Origin: Gordonia malaquae NBRC 108250
Lineage (GTDB): Bacteria; Actinomycetota; Actinomycetes; Mycobacteriales; Mycobacteriaceae
Length of the DNA: 64,000 nucleotides
Direction: 5' to 3'
Assembly (NCBI RefSeq): GCF_000344135.1
Contig: NZ_BAOP01000010.1
Coordinates: forward strand, 62,001 to 126,000
The notes below the pieces were generated by a model, which worked only from the letters and a program-made list of their open reading frames with translations, did not search any database and was not told the origin of the DNA. Below, piece after piece: positions 48,755 to 62,108 of this stretch (position 1 is its first letter; each line of letters starts with the position of its first letter). Made by a program: the position numbers and the translations under genes.

Positions 48755-49941
48755 GGGCGCGGTGGACGCGCTTCGACGGCGTCCAGGTATCCGCGCAGGT
48801 TGGAGCCGGTCTCCCCGACCGAGTCGCCACCGAACTTCTCGAGCGCCACCTGAGCGAGGACAAGCGCGACCATCGCCTCGGCGACGACTCCGGCGGCGGG
48901 CACCGCGCACACGTCACTGCGCTGGTGGATGGCGCTCGCGGGTTCGCCCGTCGTCATGTCGACGGTGGCGAGAGCACGCGGGACGGTGGAGATCGGCTTC
49001 ATGGCGATGCGGACACGGACGTCCTCACCGTTTGTCATGCCGCCTTCGAGGCCGCCGGCCCGGTTCGTCGACCGCAGCACACCGTCCGCGCCCGGGACCA
49101 TCTCATCGTGCGCCTGGCTTCCGCGACGTCGTGCCGTCTCGAAACCGTCGCCGACTTCGACGCCCTTGATCGCCTGAATGCCCATGAGCGCGGCAGCGAG
49201 CCTCGAATCCAGACGTGCCTCGCCACTGACGTGCGAGCCCAGCCCGACGGGGACACCGGTCGCAATCACTTCGACGACGCCGCCGAGTGTGTCACCGTCG
49301 CGCTTTGCCGCCTCGATCTCCTCGATCATCGACGCCTCGGCGTCCTTCCCGAAGGCCCGGACGGGGCTCGCGTCAATGGCCTCGAGGTCGGAGGGGCGTG
49401 GTGCGGGGCCGGTGTACGGGTCACTGTCGCCGATGGACACGATGTGCGAGACGATCTCGATGCCGAGGACCTGCTTGAGGAAGTTCCGGGCGACGGTTCC
49501 GGCCGTCACGCGCGCGGCGGTCTCACGGGCGCTCGCGCGCTCCAGGATCGGACGTGCGTCGTCGAAGCCGTACTTGAGCATGCCGGAGTAGTCCGCGTGC
49601 CCGGGGCGCGGCCGGGTGAGGGCGGCGTTCCGAGCGCTGCCCGCGAGTTCGTCCTCGTCGACGGGGTCGGCCGCCATGACCTTCTCCCACTTGGGCCACT
49701 CGGTGTTCCCGATCTCGACCGCGATCGGACCACCGAGCGTCTTACCGTGGCGGACACCACCGATCACGGTCACTTCGTCGGCCTCGAACTTCATGCGCGC
49801 GCCACGGCCGTAGCCCAGGCGGCGTCGAGCCAATTGTTCGGCGATGTCGGCAGTGGTGATCTCCACTCCCGCCACCATGCCTTCGACCAGGGCCACCAGG
49901 GCCGGTCCATGCGATTCTCCGGCAGTCATCCAACGCAACAC
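48751..49941 (-). CDS. aroC: Chorismate synthase
   Basis: Converts EPSP to chorismate with reduced FMN. The family signatures [39 protein letters not shown] C-terminus and [14 protein letters not shown] are present; 396 residues. GTG start at 49941 gives the usual MLRW-type N-terminus. Its 5' end overlaps the A24 peptidase gene by 16 nt. Called aroF in M. tuberculosis. Confidence 0.96.
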
Positions 49942-50348
49942 GGGTCAATTGTTCCAGAAGGCCCGACGACGGCGGTGACCAGCCATACCAATGTGACCAC
50001 GACGAGTGCCGGGCCGTGCGCGACTGCCCGCGTCCGACGTGCGGCGAGGACGATGCCCGTGACGATCGCAGCTCCGACCACGGCCAGCGCGGCGAGTCCC
50101 GGATCACCGAGAAGGCCACCGCAGACGAATGCGAGTTTGACGTCTCCCCCGCCGCACAATCCTCGCGCGAACGCGATCGCGTATGGCGCCGCGCAGACTG
50201 CCGCCGCGACTGCAGTGGCCGGATCGGCAGCGCTGAGTGCCGCCACCACGACGACGGCCGGTCCGGTGATCACGTTCGGTATTCGTCCGGTACGCGCGTC
50301 GACGACGGCACACACGATGACGGCCGCGGACAGCACGATGGTGATCAC
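49926..50348 (-). CDS. Short A24-family prepilin-type peptidase
   Basis: A 140-residue polytopic membrane protein, the peptidase half only (no N-methyltransferase domain). The two catalytic aspartates are in [10 protein letters not shown] and GGGDVKLAF. It matches the short mycobacterial type (Rv2551c-like). It would cleave prepilin or Flp-type leader peptides, but no pilin genes are in the window. Overlap with aroC implies coupling rather than shared function. Confidence 0.88.
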   Translation of the reverse strand: MITIVLSAAVIVCAVVDARTGRIPNVITGPAVVVVAALSAADPATAVAAAVCAAPYAIAFARGLCGGGDVKLAFVCGGLLGDPGLAALAVVGAAIVTGIVLAARRTRAVAHGPALVVVTLVWLVTAVVGPSGTIDPCCVG

Positions 50349-50506
50349 GCGGCCAGCATCACCCGGAATCCGCTATCTGACCAGCACGATTTCCACAGGC
50401 GTGCTTCACCTGCCGACGCAGGTGGCGTTGTGCCATAGAAGTCACAGAGTGGTGGCGTACGAAACGCACCCCCGTGTGACGTTCCTGCCATGTCGTGAGT
50501 TTTCCG

Positions 50507-51322
50507 TCAGAGTGTGACGCCGACCGCGGCGGCCATCGCCGACCGGGGTGCCGTGAGGCCGGTGAACTGCTCCACCTGGCTGTACGCCTGATTGAGCAGC
50601 ATCACGATGCCGCCGACCACAACGCCGCCCGCAGACTCGACGGCCTGAGCGAGCGGGGTCGGCCACGGATCGTAGATGACGTCGACGACGCGTTTCGACG
50701 CGGCGAGCGCATCGGCGATCGTCGCCGCCCCGGGCGCCGGGACGGTCGAGATCGTCACGTCGCCGTCGGTGCAGGCCGCGCGCACCGCATCGTCGTCGCC
50801 GAAGTCGACCACCCGTGCCCGGACGTCGAGCCGTTGGGCGAGTTCGAGGACGCCGCGTGCCCTCCCCTCGTCCCGCGCGACGACGGCGACGTCGTGGACT
50901 CCGACTTCGGCCAACGCTGCGAGCGCCGGGAGCGCGGTGCCACCCGCCCCGACGATCACGGCCTGTGCCGCTCCGGCGGGGAGCCCCGCTTCGGCGAGTG
51001 CTCCTGTCACGCCGTCGACGTCGGTGCAGTCCGCACGCCAGCCGTCGGGGGTCCGGACCAGCGTGTTCGCAGAGCCGATGAGCTCGGTCCGAGCCGTCCG
51101 GACGTCGGCGAACGCGAGTGCCGCGAGTTTGCACGGCATGGTGACGGAGAACCCGACCCAGTCCGAGCCTGCGCCGCCGACGCGTGCCGGCAATTCGTCA
51201 GCGGTCGTCTCGATGGCGTCGTAGGTCCACCCGTCGAGACCGAGCGCCGCGTACGCCGCACGGTGGAGATCAGGCGATCGGGAGTGACCGACCGGCGATC
51301 CGAGGACCGCCGCTCTACTCAC
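50507..51322 (-). CDS. aroE: Shikimate dehydrogenase
   Basis: NADPH-dependent reduction of 3-dehydroshikimate. The 271 residues carry VLGSPVGHSRSPDLHRAAY (substrate), FSVTMPCKLAA (catalytic Lys), DVDGVTGAL and the Rossmann motif VGAGGTALPALAAL. GTG start at 51322 overlaps the mltG 3' end by 8 nt. The 158 bp after the gene hold only a 7-bp hairpin at 50407-50424. Confidence 0.95.
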   Translation of the reverse strand: MSRAAVLGSPVGHSRSPDLHRAAYAALGLDGWTYDAIETTADELPARVGGAGSDWVGFSVTMPCKLAALAFADVRTARTELIGSANTLVRTPDGWRADCTDVDGVTGALAEAGLPAGAAQAVIVGAGGTALPALAALAEVGVHDVAVVARDEGRARGVLELAQRLDVRARVVDFGDDDAVRAACTDGDVTISTVPAPGAATIADALAASKRVVDVIYDPWPTPLAQAVESAGGVVVGGIVMLLNQAYSQVEQFTGLTAPRSAMAAAVGVTL

Positions 51323-53096
51323 AGTTGACCGCCAGCAGGTTGTTCTTGCACGCGACCTGGCGGTTCTTCTTGTGCTGCGCGAACGTCTTCGCGAAGAGCG
51401 TCGTGCCCTTCTTGTCGACGGTCACGAAGTACAGCCAGTCGCCCGGCGCCGGGTCTTCGGTCGCCGACAGCGCACGTTCACCGACCGCGCCGATCGGCGT
51501 CAGGGGAAGCCCGTCGTGCTGGTACGTGTTCCACTTGTTGTCGTCCATGTACGACTCGCCGTGCACATCGATGTCGGCGACCGCCGCGGTGTAATTGACC
51601 GTCGAGTCCATCTGAAGTCGGATGTCCTGGTCCAGACGGTTCACGATCACGCGCGCGACCTTCGGGAAATCGTCCTCGTGCTGTGCCTCGGCTTCGACGA
51701 TCGACGCGATGGTCAGCGTGTCGTACGGCGACTTCCCCGAATTGTTGCCGCTGAGCAGGCCCCACGCGGTGAAGCGGGCGACGCTTCTGGTGATCAAGTC
51801 CTTGAGGATGGTCCGCGCGTCGAGACGCGGGTCGATGTCCTCCCACGCGCCGGACGCGATCAGACCCTCGATCCGGCGGTGATCGCCGGTCAGTTCCTTC
51901 ACCTTCGCCGCAGCCCAGTCGGGCACCCCGAGCTCCTCGGGCGTCGACGTCGCCGCCGCCTGCTGCAACTGTTCGGCGGTCACGCCGTACTCGCGGTCGT
52001 CCGTGGTGAACGTGGTCGCCTTCGAGATCATCTGGAACACGCCGGGCCGGGTGGTGCCGTCCGAGCTCTTCTTGGAGTCGAGTTGCAGTCCCTCGGGGAC
52101 GATGAACCGTCCGACGCGCTTGTCGTCACCGGACATCATCTCCAGTGCCGCCTTGCCCGAGATTCCCTTCGGAAGCGCGTAGAAACCTGCGGACACGCCC
52201 GCGCCGCCTTCTGCGGCGTCGACGAAGGCACGCTGGCTGCCGACGACTCCCGCATCGGCGAGAGTCTGACCCACATCGCGGATCGCGGCGTCGGCGGGCA
52301 CCTCGACGAGCGTCGAACCGGAACCGGTGTCGCTGCTGAAGTCCGTGCGCGAATCGAACACACCGAGCCATTTGAGGCCCAGTCCGCCGACGACGAGAAC
52401 AGCGACGAGGACGAGCGCACCGATGCCGAGGAGGATGCCTCGGTTCTTCTTCCGCGACGGCATGGCGCCACCGTGGACGGGGATCTCACCCGTGTCGGCG
52501 TCGTCGTCACGAGACTCGAGGATGTCCGGGACGAATACCGGCGGCTCCGGCCGGTCCTGCGGTTCCGCGGCGGGCGGAACGTCCACCGGTGCAGTGGGCG
52601 CGGACTGGGCGTACACCGGTTGGGTGGGCTCGACCTCCGGCACCGGAGGTGCAGCCACCGGCTGTTCCGGCTCCGCATAGAACGGCTCCGGTTCCTGCGG
52701 GACCGGCGATGCGAACAGCTGCTGGTCGTTCCCGGTGACGGGCGCTTCGGGGACCGGCGCCTGCGCGTGCGGTTCGTTCAGACGCATCATCGGCTCGGGC
52801 GAGGCGTCCCGGTAGCGCACTTCGAAGTACGGCGACGGAGCGCCCTGAGGCGGCTGGGGCGTGCGGTACTCGATCGTCGGATCGGGCAACGCGCTCTCGA
52901 CTCGAACGATCGGAATGCTCCCCGTCGTCGTCGGGTCGCCGGGCCCACGGCGGCGTCGACGGCGGTTCCCCTCCTGCACCGATGAGGGATCGGCGAAGAA
53001 TCGACGAGGGTCACCGGCGTTGCCGTCCGGGGTGGAACCCGAATGGCGGGGCCGTGCGTCGTCCCCGTGACGGGGCGTACGGTCCTGGTCAGTCAC
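51315..53096 (-). CDS. mltG: Endolytic murein transglycosylase MltG
   Basis: Cleaves nascent peptidoglycan strands at the membrane. The first 220 residues are cytoplasmic and Pro/Glu-rich, probably disordered. One transmembrane helix follows (about 221-244), then the extracytoplasmic LysM-like and YceG domains. The catalytic Glu lies in ASIVEAEAQHEDDFPKVARV. The C-terminal tail has two cysteines (VACKNNLLAVNCE), possibly a disulfide. GTG start with an AGGAGG upstream. 593 residues, longer than E. coli MltG (340) because of the cytoplasmic part. Confidence 0.93.
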   Translation of the reverse strand: MTDQDRTPRHGDDARPRHSGSTPDGNAGDPRRFFADPSSVQEGNRRRRRRGPGDPTTTGSIPIVRVESALPDPTIEYRTPQPPQGAPSPYFEVRYRDASPEPMMRLNEPHAQAPVPEAPVTGNDQQLFASPVPQEPEPFYAEPEQPVAAPPVPEVEPTQPVYAQSAPTAPVDVPPAAEPQDRPEPPVFVPDILESRDDDADTGEIPVHGGAMPSRKKNRGILLGIGALVLVAVLVVGGLGLKWLGVFDSRTDFSSDTGSGSTLVEVPADAAIRDVGQTLADAGVVGSQRAFVDAAEGGAGVSAGFYALPKGISGKAALEMMSGDDKRVGRFIVPEGLQLDSKKSSDGTTRPGVFQMISKATTFTTDDREYGVTAEQLQQAAATSTPEELGVPDWAAAKVKELTGDHRRIEGLIASGAWEDIDPRLDARTILKDLITRSVARFTAWGLLSGNNSGKSPYDTLTIASIVEAEAQHEDDFPKVARVIVNRLDQDIRLQMDSTVNYTAAVADIDVHGESYMDDNKWNTYQHDGLPLTPIGAVGERALSATEDPAPGDWLYFVTVDKKGTTLFAKTFAQHKKNRQVACKNNLLAVNCE

Positions 53097-53128
53097 GTCG
53101 GTCGGTCCTCCTCATCGGCGTGCCCGCG

Positions 53129-53571
53129 TCAGCGACGCGCGTCCAGCCATCCCTGCAGAATAGCCACCGCGGCGGCCTGATCGACGACGGCGCGCGCATT
53201 CTTCGCCTTCACGCCGCTTGCGCGGAGCGCGGTCGTCGCGGTGACGGTGGTCAGTCGTTCATCGTGATACTCGACTCTCACATCGGGCAACGTGTCTCGG
53301 CCCGTCAGCTTCGCCTCGACACGGTCGCCGAATGCGCGAGCCGCCTCGACAGCCGGGCCGTCGGTGTTGCGAAGTGTCCGCGGCAGTCCGACGATCACGC
53401 CGATCGCCTCGTACTCGTCGACGATCGCGACAACACGCTCGACGTCGCTGTCGTGTTTCGTCCGCTGGACGGTCTCGACAGGCGTCGCCAGGATTCCGTC
53501 CGGATCGCACACCGCGACCCCGACACGGACACTGCCCACATCGATCGCGACACGACGCCCGCGGGGCGTGA

Positions 53572-53575
<4 letters not shown>
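53129..53575 (-). CDS. ruvX: YqgF/RuvX-family Holliday-junction-resolvase-like nuclease
   Basis: RNase-H-fold protein of 148 residues linked to 16S rRNA maturation and recombination. The motif [19 protein letters not shown] contains the first catalytic Asp; GLPRTLRN and DERLTTVTA follow. ATGA overlap with alaS; 32-nt gap to mltG. Confidence 0.94.
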
Positions 53576-56238
<2,663 letters not shown>

Positions 56239-56319
56239 TGCGGCGGTGTCCTTCGTTGAAGTGGTGATACCGGAACCCGAGTTTACCGGGCTGTGACAAG
56301 GGAGTTGACGTCGCACGCG

Positions 56320-57690
56320 TCAACGACGGCGCGCACGTCCGGCGAGGCCGCGGACGATCGAGCGCAGTCTGCCCACGCGCGGGCCGAGTTCACGTTCGAA
56401 GCCGTGGTCGGTCGGCAGGTAGTAATCGACGCCGACCAGCGTGTCCGGTGCGTACTGCTGGGCGAGGACCCCGTCCGGATCGTCGTGTGGGAAGCGGTAG
56501 CCGACGGCGTTGCCGAGCTTCTTCGCTCCCGCGTAATGACCGTCGCGCAGGTGCGACGGAACCGCACCCGCCTTGCCCGACGAGATGTCGGTCATGGCGG
56601 CGCCGAGCGCTGACGTGACCGAGCCCGACTTCGGGGCCGTCGCGATATGGATGGTGGCCTGCGCCAACGCGAGCTTCGCCTCCGGCATTCCGACGAGTTG
56701 CACCACCTGAGCAGCGGCCACCGCGGTCTGGAGTGCCGTCGGATCTGCCATGCCGACGTCCTCGCTGGCATGGATCATCAACCGTCGAGCGATGAATCGG
56801 GGATCCTCCCCCGCGCTCAACATCCGGGCGAGATAGTGCAGGGCCGCGTCGACGTCCGAACCGCGCATCGACTTGATGAACGCACTGGTCACGTCGTAAT
56901 GCTGGTCGCCAGAACGGTCGTACCGCACGGCTGCGCGGTCGATCGCCGCTTCGACGTCGGCGACGGTGACGGTCTCCCCGTCGCTGCCGTCGGCGCTCGC
57001 CTCGAGTGCGGTCAACGCTCGCCGCGCATCTCCCCCGGCTACCGCGACGAGATGGTCGAGCGCCTCCTCCGACAGCTCCACCGATCCGTCCAACCCACGC
57101 GGGTCGGCGACCGCACGCGCCACGACGTCCTTGATGTCGTCGTCGGTGAGCGACCGCAGCTGCAGCACCAGCGACCGTGACAGGAGCGGAGCCACCACCG
57201 AGAACGACGGATTCTCGGTGGTTGCCGCGACGAGCAGCACGATCCGGTTCTCGACTGCGTCGAGCAGCGCATCCTGCTGGGTCTTGGAGAAGCGGTGGAC
57301 TTCGTCGATGAACAGGACTGTCTGTTGGCCTTGAATCAGCCGCCGGCGGGCGACGTCGATGACGGCCCTGACCTCTTTGACTCCGGCGGACAGCGCGGAG
57401 AGTGCCTCGAAGCTGCCACCGGTGGCCTGGCTGATCAACGACGCCATCGTCGTCTTGCCGGTGCCGGGCGGGCCGTACAGCAGCACCGACGAGCCGCCGG
57501 ACCCCGCGATCAGCCGTCGCAGCGGCGACCGTTCGCCGAGGAGATGATCCTGGCCGACGACCTCCTCGAGCGAGGTCGGCCGCATCCGGACTGCGAGTGG
57601 TGCGGACGGTGACGGCATCGGCGGGTTCGACCTCTGTGCCGTGCCGATGTCGTCGAAGAGGTCCCCGCCGTCCCCCGACTGGCCGGTCAT
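56320..57690 (-). CDS. rarA: Replication-associated recombination protein A (MgsA/RarA)
   Basis: AAA+ clamp-loader-like ATPase acting at stalled forks. Walker A is [12 protein letters not shown], Walker [11 protein letters not shown], sensor region [10 protein letters not shown] and the C-terminal MgsA domain [22 protein letters not shown] at 57690 overlaps the kinase gene stop (ATGA); the frame open to 58413 is a shadow. 456 residues. Confidence 0.95.
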   Translation of the reverse strand: MTGQSGDGGDLFDDIGTAQRSNPPMPSPSAPLAVRMRPTSLEEVVGQDHLLGERSPLRRLIAGSGGSSVLLYGPPGTGKTTMASLISQATGGSFEALSALSAGVKEVRAVIDVARRRLIQGQQTVLFIDEVHRFSKTQQDALLDAVENRIVLLVAATTENPSFSVVAPLLSRSLVLQLRSLTDDDIKDVVARAVADPRGLDGSVELSEEALDHLVAVAGGDARRALTALEASADGSDGETVTVADVEAAIDRAAVRYDRSGDQHYDVTSAFIKSMRGSDVDAALHYLARMLSAGEDPRFIARRLMIHASEDVGMADPTALQTAVAAAQVVQLVGMPEAKLALAQATIHIATAPKSGSVTSALGAAMTDISSGKAGAVPSHLRDGHYAGAKKLGNAVGYRFPHDDPDGVLAQQYAPDTLVGVDYYLPTDHGFERELGPRVGRLRSIVRGLAGRARRR

Positions 57691-58820
57691 TCGAACCAGA
57701 GACGTTGCAGCGCGCGCCCGACGTCTCGTGCGACGTCTGAGACCACCGGGTCGGCCGACGACCGGGCGAGATCGGCCCAGCGGGCGGTCACGACACGTGG
57801 ATCGGCGGTGTGCAGTGCCCAGTCGTCGCCCGACGTGTCCGACTCCAGCATCCAGTAGGTGCCGAGCCACACCCAGAGGGTGCGTGCGGTGGTCAGCAGG
57901 TCCCGGAGGGTCCGGTCGTCGGCGAGGGCAGGCCACAACGGGGACACCTCCGCCCGCCACGCGTCGGCCAGAGCCGTCTCCAGCTCTGCGGCTCGGTGCG
58001 ACGCGGGCTCGGACAGCGCCGACGGGAACGTGGCCAGCGCGTACGCCACGTCGAGGGTGGCGTCGCGGAACGCGCCCCACTCGTAGTCCATGAACTGGAC
58101 GCCGTCGTCGTTGATCAGGATGTTCTCGGGACCGACGTCCGACGTGCTGAACGCCCGGAACCGGCCGTCGCCGAACAGTGCCAGACCCGCATCGAGCACG
58201 GCCCGGAACTCGTCGGACACGCTCACCCCGATCTCGTCGGCGACGTCGGCGGTACGACGCACCGCCTCCGCGGCCTGAGCATCGATGCCCGACGAGCAGA
58301 TCGGTGCGTCTCGGCGACCGTCTCCACGGCGGCCGCTGACCCGCAGCAGAGTGTCGAAGTCGTCTTCGCCGCCGAAGGTCGCAGCGTGCATGCGTCCGAG
58401 GGCCTGGCCCCACGCGCTCACGCCGCGGCCGACCTCGTCGACGTCGGTCGAGCCGAGCAGGTCGATCATTCGACGGCCGTCGCCGAGATCGGTGAGGACG
58501 AGGATCCGGCTGTCGAGGTCGGAGGCCAGCAACTGTGGGCCGGGCCGTGACGCGGTCGGCAGCGCCGTGGCGTACCGGTACGACGCGATCTCGCGCAGCA
58601 CCTGGTCGGCGGACGAGTGTTCGTCGAACGCTTTGACGACGACGGTGCGGTCGAGCGACACCGGGTTGTCGGCGACTCGGACGCGCAGCACAGTGCTGCG
58701 GCCCGAGCCTCCGAGATCCTCGGGGTCGTCGATACGGACTCGGCTGCCCGCTCGCCGCGTCAGGACGTCCTGCGCGGTCTCGAGCACCGAATCGATTCGA
58801 TCATGTGCCACTACGGTCAT
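57687..58820 (-). CDS. Aminoglycoside-phosphotransferase-fold kinase, substrate unknown
   Basis: A 377-residue APH/choline-kinase-like protein. The catalytic loop reads [13 protein letters not shown] (Asp plus Asn) and the metal-binding motif is [11 protein letters not shown], with the invariant lysine probably in VVVKAFDE. HxD is replaced by TSD, so the loop is atypical. It lies 8 nt after aspS and overlaps rarA. Nothing links it to antibiotic resistance; a metabolite or sugar kinase is as likely. Confidence 0.75.
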   Translation of the reverse strand: MTVVAHDRIDSVLETAQDVLTRRAGSRVRIDDPEDLGGSGRSTVLRVRVADNPVSLDRTVVVKAFDEHSSADQVLREIASYRYATALPTASRPGPQLLASDLDSRILVLTDLGDGRRMIDLLGSTDVDEVGRGVSAWGQALGRMHAATFGGEDDFDTLLRVSGRRGDGRRDAPICSSGIDAQAAEAVRRTADVADEIGVSVSDEFRAVLDAGLALFGDGRFRAFSTSDVGPENILINDDGVQFMDYEWGAFRDATLDVAYALATFPSALSEPASHRAAELETALADAWRAEVSPLWPALADDRTLRDLLTTARTLWVWLGTYWMLESDTSGDDWALHTADPRVVTARWADLARSSADPVVSDVARDVGRALQRLWFE

Positions 58821-58828
58821 GATGAGAC

Positions 58829-60634
58829 TCAGGCGTTCGCCTGTCCCTCTCCAGCCACTTCAGCGGCGGCCTTGGGTGCGGGCTTGAAGTCGATTCCCGA
58901 CTCCTTGCGCTGTTCCGGCGTGATGGCGGCCGGAGCGTCGGTCAGCGGGTCGACGCCGCCGCCGGACTTCGGGAACGCGATCACTTCGCGGATCGACGAC
59001 TCGCCCGCGAGGAGCGAGGTGATGCGGTCCCACCCGAAGGCGATGCCGCCGTGCGGCGGTGCACCGTAGGAGAAGGCGTCGAGGAGGAACCCGAACTTCT
59101 CCTGTGCTTCCTCTTCGCCGATGCCCATGATCTTGAACACACGTTCCTGCACGTCACGGCGGTGGATACGGATCGAACCGCCACCGATCTCGTTTCCGTT
59201 GCAGACGATGTCGTAGGCGTAGGCCACGGCAGCACCCGGGTCCGCTTCGAGGTTGTCGAGGCACTCCGGCTTCGGGGAGGTGAACGCGTGGTGCACCGCG
59301 GTCCAGGCACCGGAGCCGACGGCCACATCGCCCGCCTCGACGGCGTCGCCCGCGGGCTCGAACATCGGGGCGTCGACGACCCAGGTGAACGCCCAGTCGC
59401 CGTCCTTGATCAAGTCGAGCTTGCGTGCGATCTCACCGCGTGCCGCGCCGAGGAGTGCGCGCATCGGCTTCACGGCGCCCGCGGCGAAGAAGATGCAGTC
59501 GCCCGGCTTCGCGCCGACGTGGGCTGCGATGCCCTCGCGCTCGGCGTCGGAGATGTTCTTCGCGACCGGACCGGTCAGCGTGCCGTCCTCCTGGACGAGC
59601 ACGTAGGCGAGCCCCTTGGCACCGCGCTGCTTGGCCCATTCCTGCCATGCGTCGAGCTGACGACGCGGCTGCGACGCACCACCGGTCATCACGACGGCGC
59701 CGACGTAGGGCGCCTTGAACACGCGGAACGGCGAGTCGGCGAAGAACTCGGTGCACTCGACGAGTTCGATGTCGAAACGCAGGTCGGGCTTGTCGCTGCC
59801 GAAACGACGCATCGCATCGGCGTAGGTGATGCGCGGGATCGGCGCGGTGATCTCGTGACCGATGAGCTTCCACAGCGATGCGAGGATCTCTTCGGCGAGG
59901 GCGATCACGTCGTCTTCGTCGACGAAGCTCATCTCGATGTCGAGCTGGGTGAACTCCGGCTGGCGATCGGCGCGGAAGTCTTCGTCGCGGTAGCAGCGGG
60001 CGATCTGGTAGTACCGCTCCATGCCCGCGACCATGAGGAGCTGCTTGAACAGCTGCGGGCTCTGCGGCAACGCGTAGAACGTGCCGGGCTGGAGGCGTGC
60101 TGGCACCAGGAAGTCGCGGGCGCCTTCGGGCGTCGACCGAGTGAGGGTGGGAGTCTCAATCTCGACGAAGTCGTGCGAGCCGAGAACGGCACGTGCCGCA
60201 GCGCTGACCTGTGAACGCAGACGGATCGCGCGGGCCGGGCCTTCGCGACGGAGGTCGAGGTAGCGGTGGCGCAGGCGTGCTTCCTCGCCGGGCTGCTCGT
60301 CGAGCTGGAACGGCAGCGGCGCCGATTCGTTGAGGACGACGAGCTCGGTGGCGTTCAGTTCGACGGCGCCCGATGCGAGGGCGGCGTTCTCGCTGCCTTC
60401 GGGGCGTTCTTCGACGACACCGGTCACCTTGACGCAGTACTCGGCGCGCAGGCGGTGAGCGGCTTCGGCGACCTCGTCGTCACGGAAGACGACCTGCACG
60501 AGGCCGGACGAGTCGCGGAGGTCGATGAAGACGACGCCTCCGTGGTCACGACGACGTGCGACCCAACCGGTGACGGTGACGGTCTGCGAGGCGTCCTCGC
60601 GGCGCAACGATCCGGCGAAATGCGTGCGGAGCAC
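58829..60634 (-). CDS. aspS: Aspartyl-tRNA synthetase (probably non-discriminating)
   Basis: Class II synthetase of 601 residues. The N-terminal OB-fold anticodon domain ([21 protein letters not shown]), catalytic motif 2 ([22 protein letters not shown]), GAD insertion and motif 3 (GIAFGWDRI) are clear. GTG at 60634 is supported by AAGGAAGGA upstream. Such enzymes in actinobacteria often also charge tRNA-Asn; this is family knowledge, not seen here. Confidence 0.96.
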   Translation of the reverse strand: MLRTHFAGSLRREDASQTVTVTGWVARRRDHGGVVFIDLRDSSGLVQVVFRDDEVAEAAHRLRAEYCVKVTGVVEERPEGSENAALASGAVELNATELVVLNESAPLPFQLDEQPGEEARLRHRYLDLRREGPARAIRLRSQVSAAARAVLGSHDFVEIETPTLTRSTPEGARDFLVPARLQPGTFYALPQSPQLFKQLLMVAGMERYYQIARCYRDEDFRADRQPEFTQLDIEMSFVDEDDVIALAEEILASLWKLIGHEITAPIPRITYADAMRRFGSDKPDLRFDIELVECTEFFADSPFRVFKAPYVGAVVMTGGASQPRRQLDAWQEWAKQRGAKGLAYVLVQEDGTLTGPVAKNISDAEREGIAAHVGAKPGDCIFFAAGAVKPMRALLGAARGEIARKLDLIKDGDWAFTWVVDAPMFEPAGDAVEAGDVAVGSGAWTAVHHAFTSPKPECLDNLEADPGAAVAYAYDIVCNGNEIGGGSIRIHRRDVQERVFKIMGIGEEEAQEKFGFLLDAFSYGAPPHGGIAFGWDRITSLLAGESSIREVIAFPKSGGGVDPLTDAPAAITPEQRKESGIDFKPAPKAAAEVAGEGQANA

Positions 60635-60691
60635 TGGATTCCTTCCTTGTGCGCAGCGGGGTCGCTGGCAGGATTGGTGACGGTTCCGGTC

Positions 60692-60697
60692 AATTCT
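60692..60697 (-). promoter_or_regulatory. Putative -10 of aspS
   Basis: TAGAAT on the minus strand, giving a 5' leader of about 50 nt. It lies in the 119-bp divergent region shared with the metallopeptidase gene. Confidence 0.45.
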
Positions 60698-60741
60698 ACG
60701 GATCGCCATCGACAAAGCGACTTCGGGCCGGACGTCTTGGC

Positions 60742-60747
60742 TACTGT
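60742..60747 (+). promoter_or_regulatory. Putative -10 of the leaderless metallopeptidase gene
   Basis: TACTGT followed by 6 nt (TAGCCC) and the ATG; identical GGCTACTGT block and spacing to the promoter at 46556. No Shine-Dalgarno is present. Confidence 0.55.
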
Positions 60748-60753
60748 TAGCCC

Positions 60754-61635
60754 ATGACTTTTCAGGGGAGCGGACCTCTCGACACCAGTGACGTGTCGGC
60801 CGGAGGATCTGGCGGGGGCGGTTTCGGCGGCGGAAAGATCGCCCTCGGCGGCGGTGTGGGCGTGATCGTGACGATCGTCGCGCTACTGTTCGGCCTCAAT
60901 CCGGGCGACATCCTCGGCGGCGATTCGTCCAACCAACAGGCTGCTCCGGGCAGTCAGGGCACGGACAGCGCCGAGAACCGAGAGCTCCAAGCCCACATCG
61001 ATTCGTGCACGGTGGAGATGGCGAACACCGATGACGTGTGCCGCATCGTCGCGACGAAGGACAGCCTGAACAAGGTCTGGGCCAAGCAGATGCGCGGCTA
61101 CACCAAGCCGGAGACGAGGATCTTCGCCGGCAACATCTCAACTGGCTGTGGCGCTGCGTCGTCGGCGATGGGTCCGTTCTACTGCCCCGCCGACCGCACC
61201 GCGTACTTCGATCCGGCGTTCTTCGCCGACCTCAAGCGGATGGGCGGCTCCGACGGTCCCCTCGCCCAGGAGTACGTCGTGGCCCACGAGTTCGGCCATC
61301 ACGTCGAGAATCTGACCGGTGTGCTCGCCAAAGGTCAGCGGATGGGCAACGACGGTTCGCGCCGCATCGAACTGCAGGCCGACTGCCTCGCCGGCGTGTG
61401 GGCGTACCACGCCGACAAGGGCCCGGACGCGATGCTGAAGCCGCTCACCGAGGACCAGATCGCCACTGTGATCAAGTCGGCCCAAGCGATCGGCGACGAC
61501 ACCATCCAAGGTTCCAACTCGAACCCCGAGGGTTGGACCCACGGATCGTCCACCCAACGCGTCCGCTGGTTCAAGATCGGCTACGACGGCGGCAAGCCGT
61601 CCCGCTGCGACACCTTCGCGACGAACGACCTGTAA
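60754..61635 (+). CDS. YpfJ-type neutral zinc metallopeptidase
   Basis: A 293-residue membrane-anchored protein: Gly-rich cytoplasmic start, one transmembrane helix (about 30-48), then an extracytoplasmic peptidase domain. The zinc site is [12 protein letters not shown], with [13 protein letters not shown] supplying the third ligand (Glu/Asp). [11 protein letters not shown] precedes it. Function in the cell is unknown for most members. The last base of its stop codon is the first base of the 64-bp palindrome. Confidence 0.9.
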   Translation: MTFQGSGPLDTSDVSAGGSGGGGFGGGKIALGGGVGVIVTIVALLFGLNPGDILGGDSSNQQAAPGSQGTDSAENRELQAHIDSCTVEMANTDDVCRIVATKDSLNKVWAKQMRGYTKPETRIFAGNISTGCGAASSAMGPFYCPADRTAYFDPAFFADLKRMGGSDGPLAQEYVVAHEFGHHVENLTGVLAKGQRMGNDGSRRIELQADCLAGVWAYHADKGPDAMLKPLTEDQIATVIKSAQAIGDDTIQGSNSNPEGWTHGSSTQRVRWFKIGYDGGKPSRCDTFATNDL

Positions 61636-61698
61636 ACGAGGGTTTCAACGACAAACGAGGCACGCATGCGTGCCTCGTTTGTCGTTGAAACCCTCGTT
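61635..61698. repeat. Perfect 64-bp palindrome between convergent genes
   Basis: Two 32-nt arms mirror each other exactly around GCA|TGC (61664-61669) without a loop. It begins at the last base of the metallopeptidase stop and ends at the first plus-strand base of the opposing gene's stop. The inner 32 bp (61651-61682, core ACAAACGAGGCACGC and its complement) is identical to the palindrome at 62692-62723. It should act as a bidirectional terminator. Confidence 0.9.
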
Positions 61699-62084
61699 CA
61701 GACACGAATCCCCAGTCGGGCGTAGTGCGAACGCAGGATGCGCATCAGTCGTCCTCGCCGCAGGTCCTCCCAGACCCATCGCACTACGGCGAGTCCCAAG
61801 TCACGAAGCTCGTCCTCGCGGATCTTCTCCCGGATGACGACGTCCTCGGGTTCCTCGCCTCGTCGCATGTTTCGCCGATACTTGACGAGACCGTCGAACT
61901 CGCCGACGAATACGTCGTCGATACCGAAGTCGCAACGCGCCGTCCGGCCTGACCGAAGGGCATATTCGACCTGCAAATCGGGCACGGGAAGTCCGTCGTC
62001 GATCATCTGGGCTCGACTCCACGACTCCCCTGGCGATTCCGAACGCCCGTCCGCGAACCCGAAAGCGCGACGAGCGAGGTTCAC
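61698..62084 (-). pseudogene. DUF559-like C-terminal part of a broken AbiEi-type gene
   Basis: The 128-residue segment beginning NLARRAFGFADGRSESPGES resembles the C-terminal nuclease-like (Vsr/PD-(D/E)xK) domain of DUF559/AbiEi proteins: acidic residues in CDFGIDDVFVGEFDGLVK and VIREKIREDELRDLGLAVVR. It is in the same reading frame as the N-terminal part upstream, cut off only by an amber codon at 62109-62111. A GTG at 62084 could start an independent short product, but no RBS supports it. Both halves together give a protein of about 306 residues, the normal family size. Confidence 0.8.
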
Positions 62085-62108
62085 TCCTCGACGCCGTTCA
62101 GCGAGCAG

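Noticed and set aside
57687-58820. Aminoglycoside resistance gene
   Set aside because: Only the general APH fold is seen; the catalytic loop is atypical and the housekeeping context gives no support for a resistance role.
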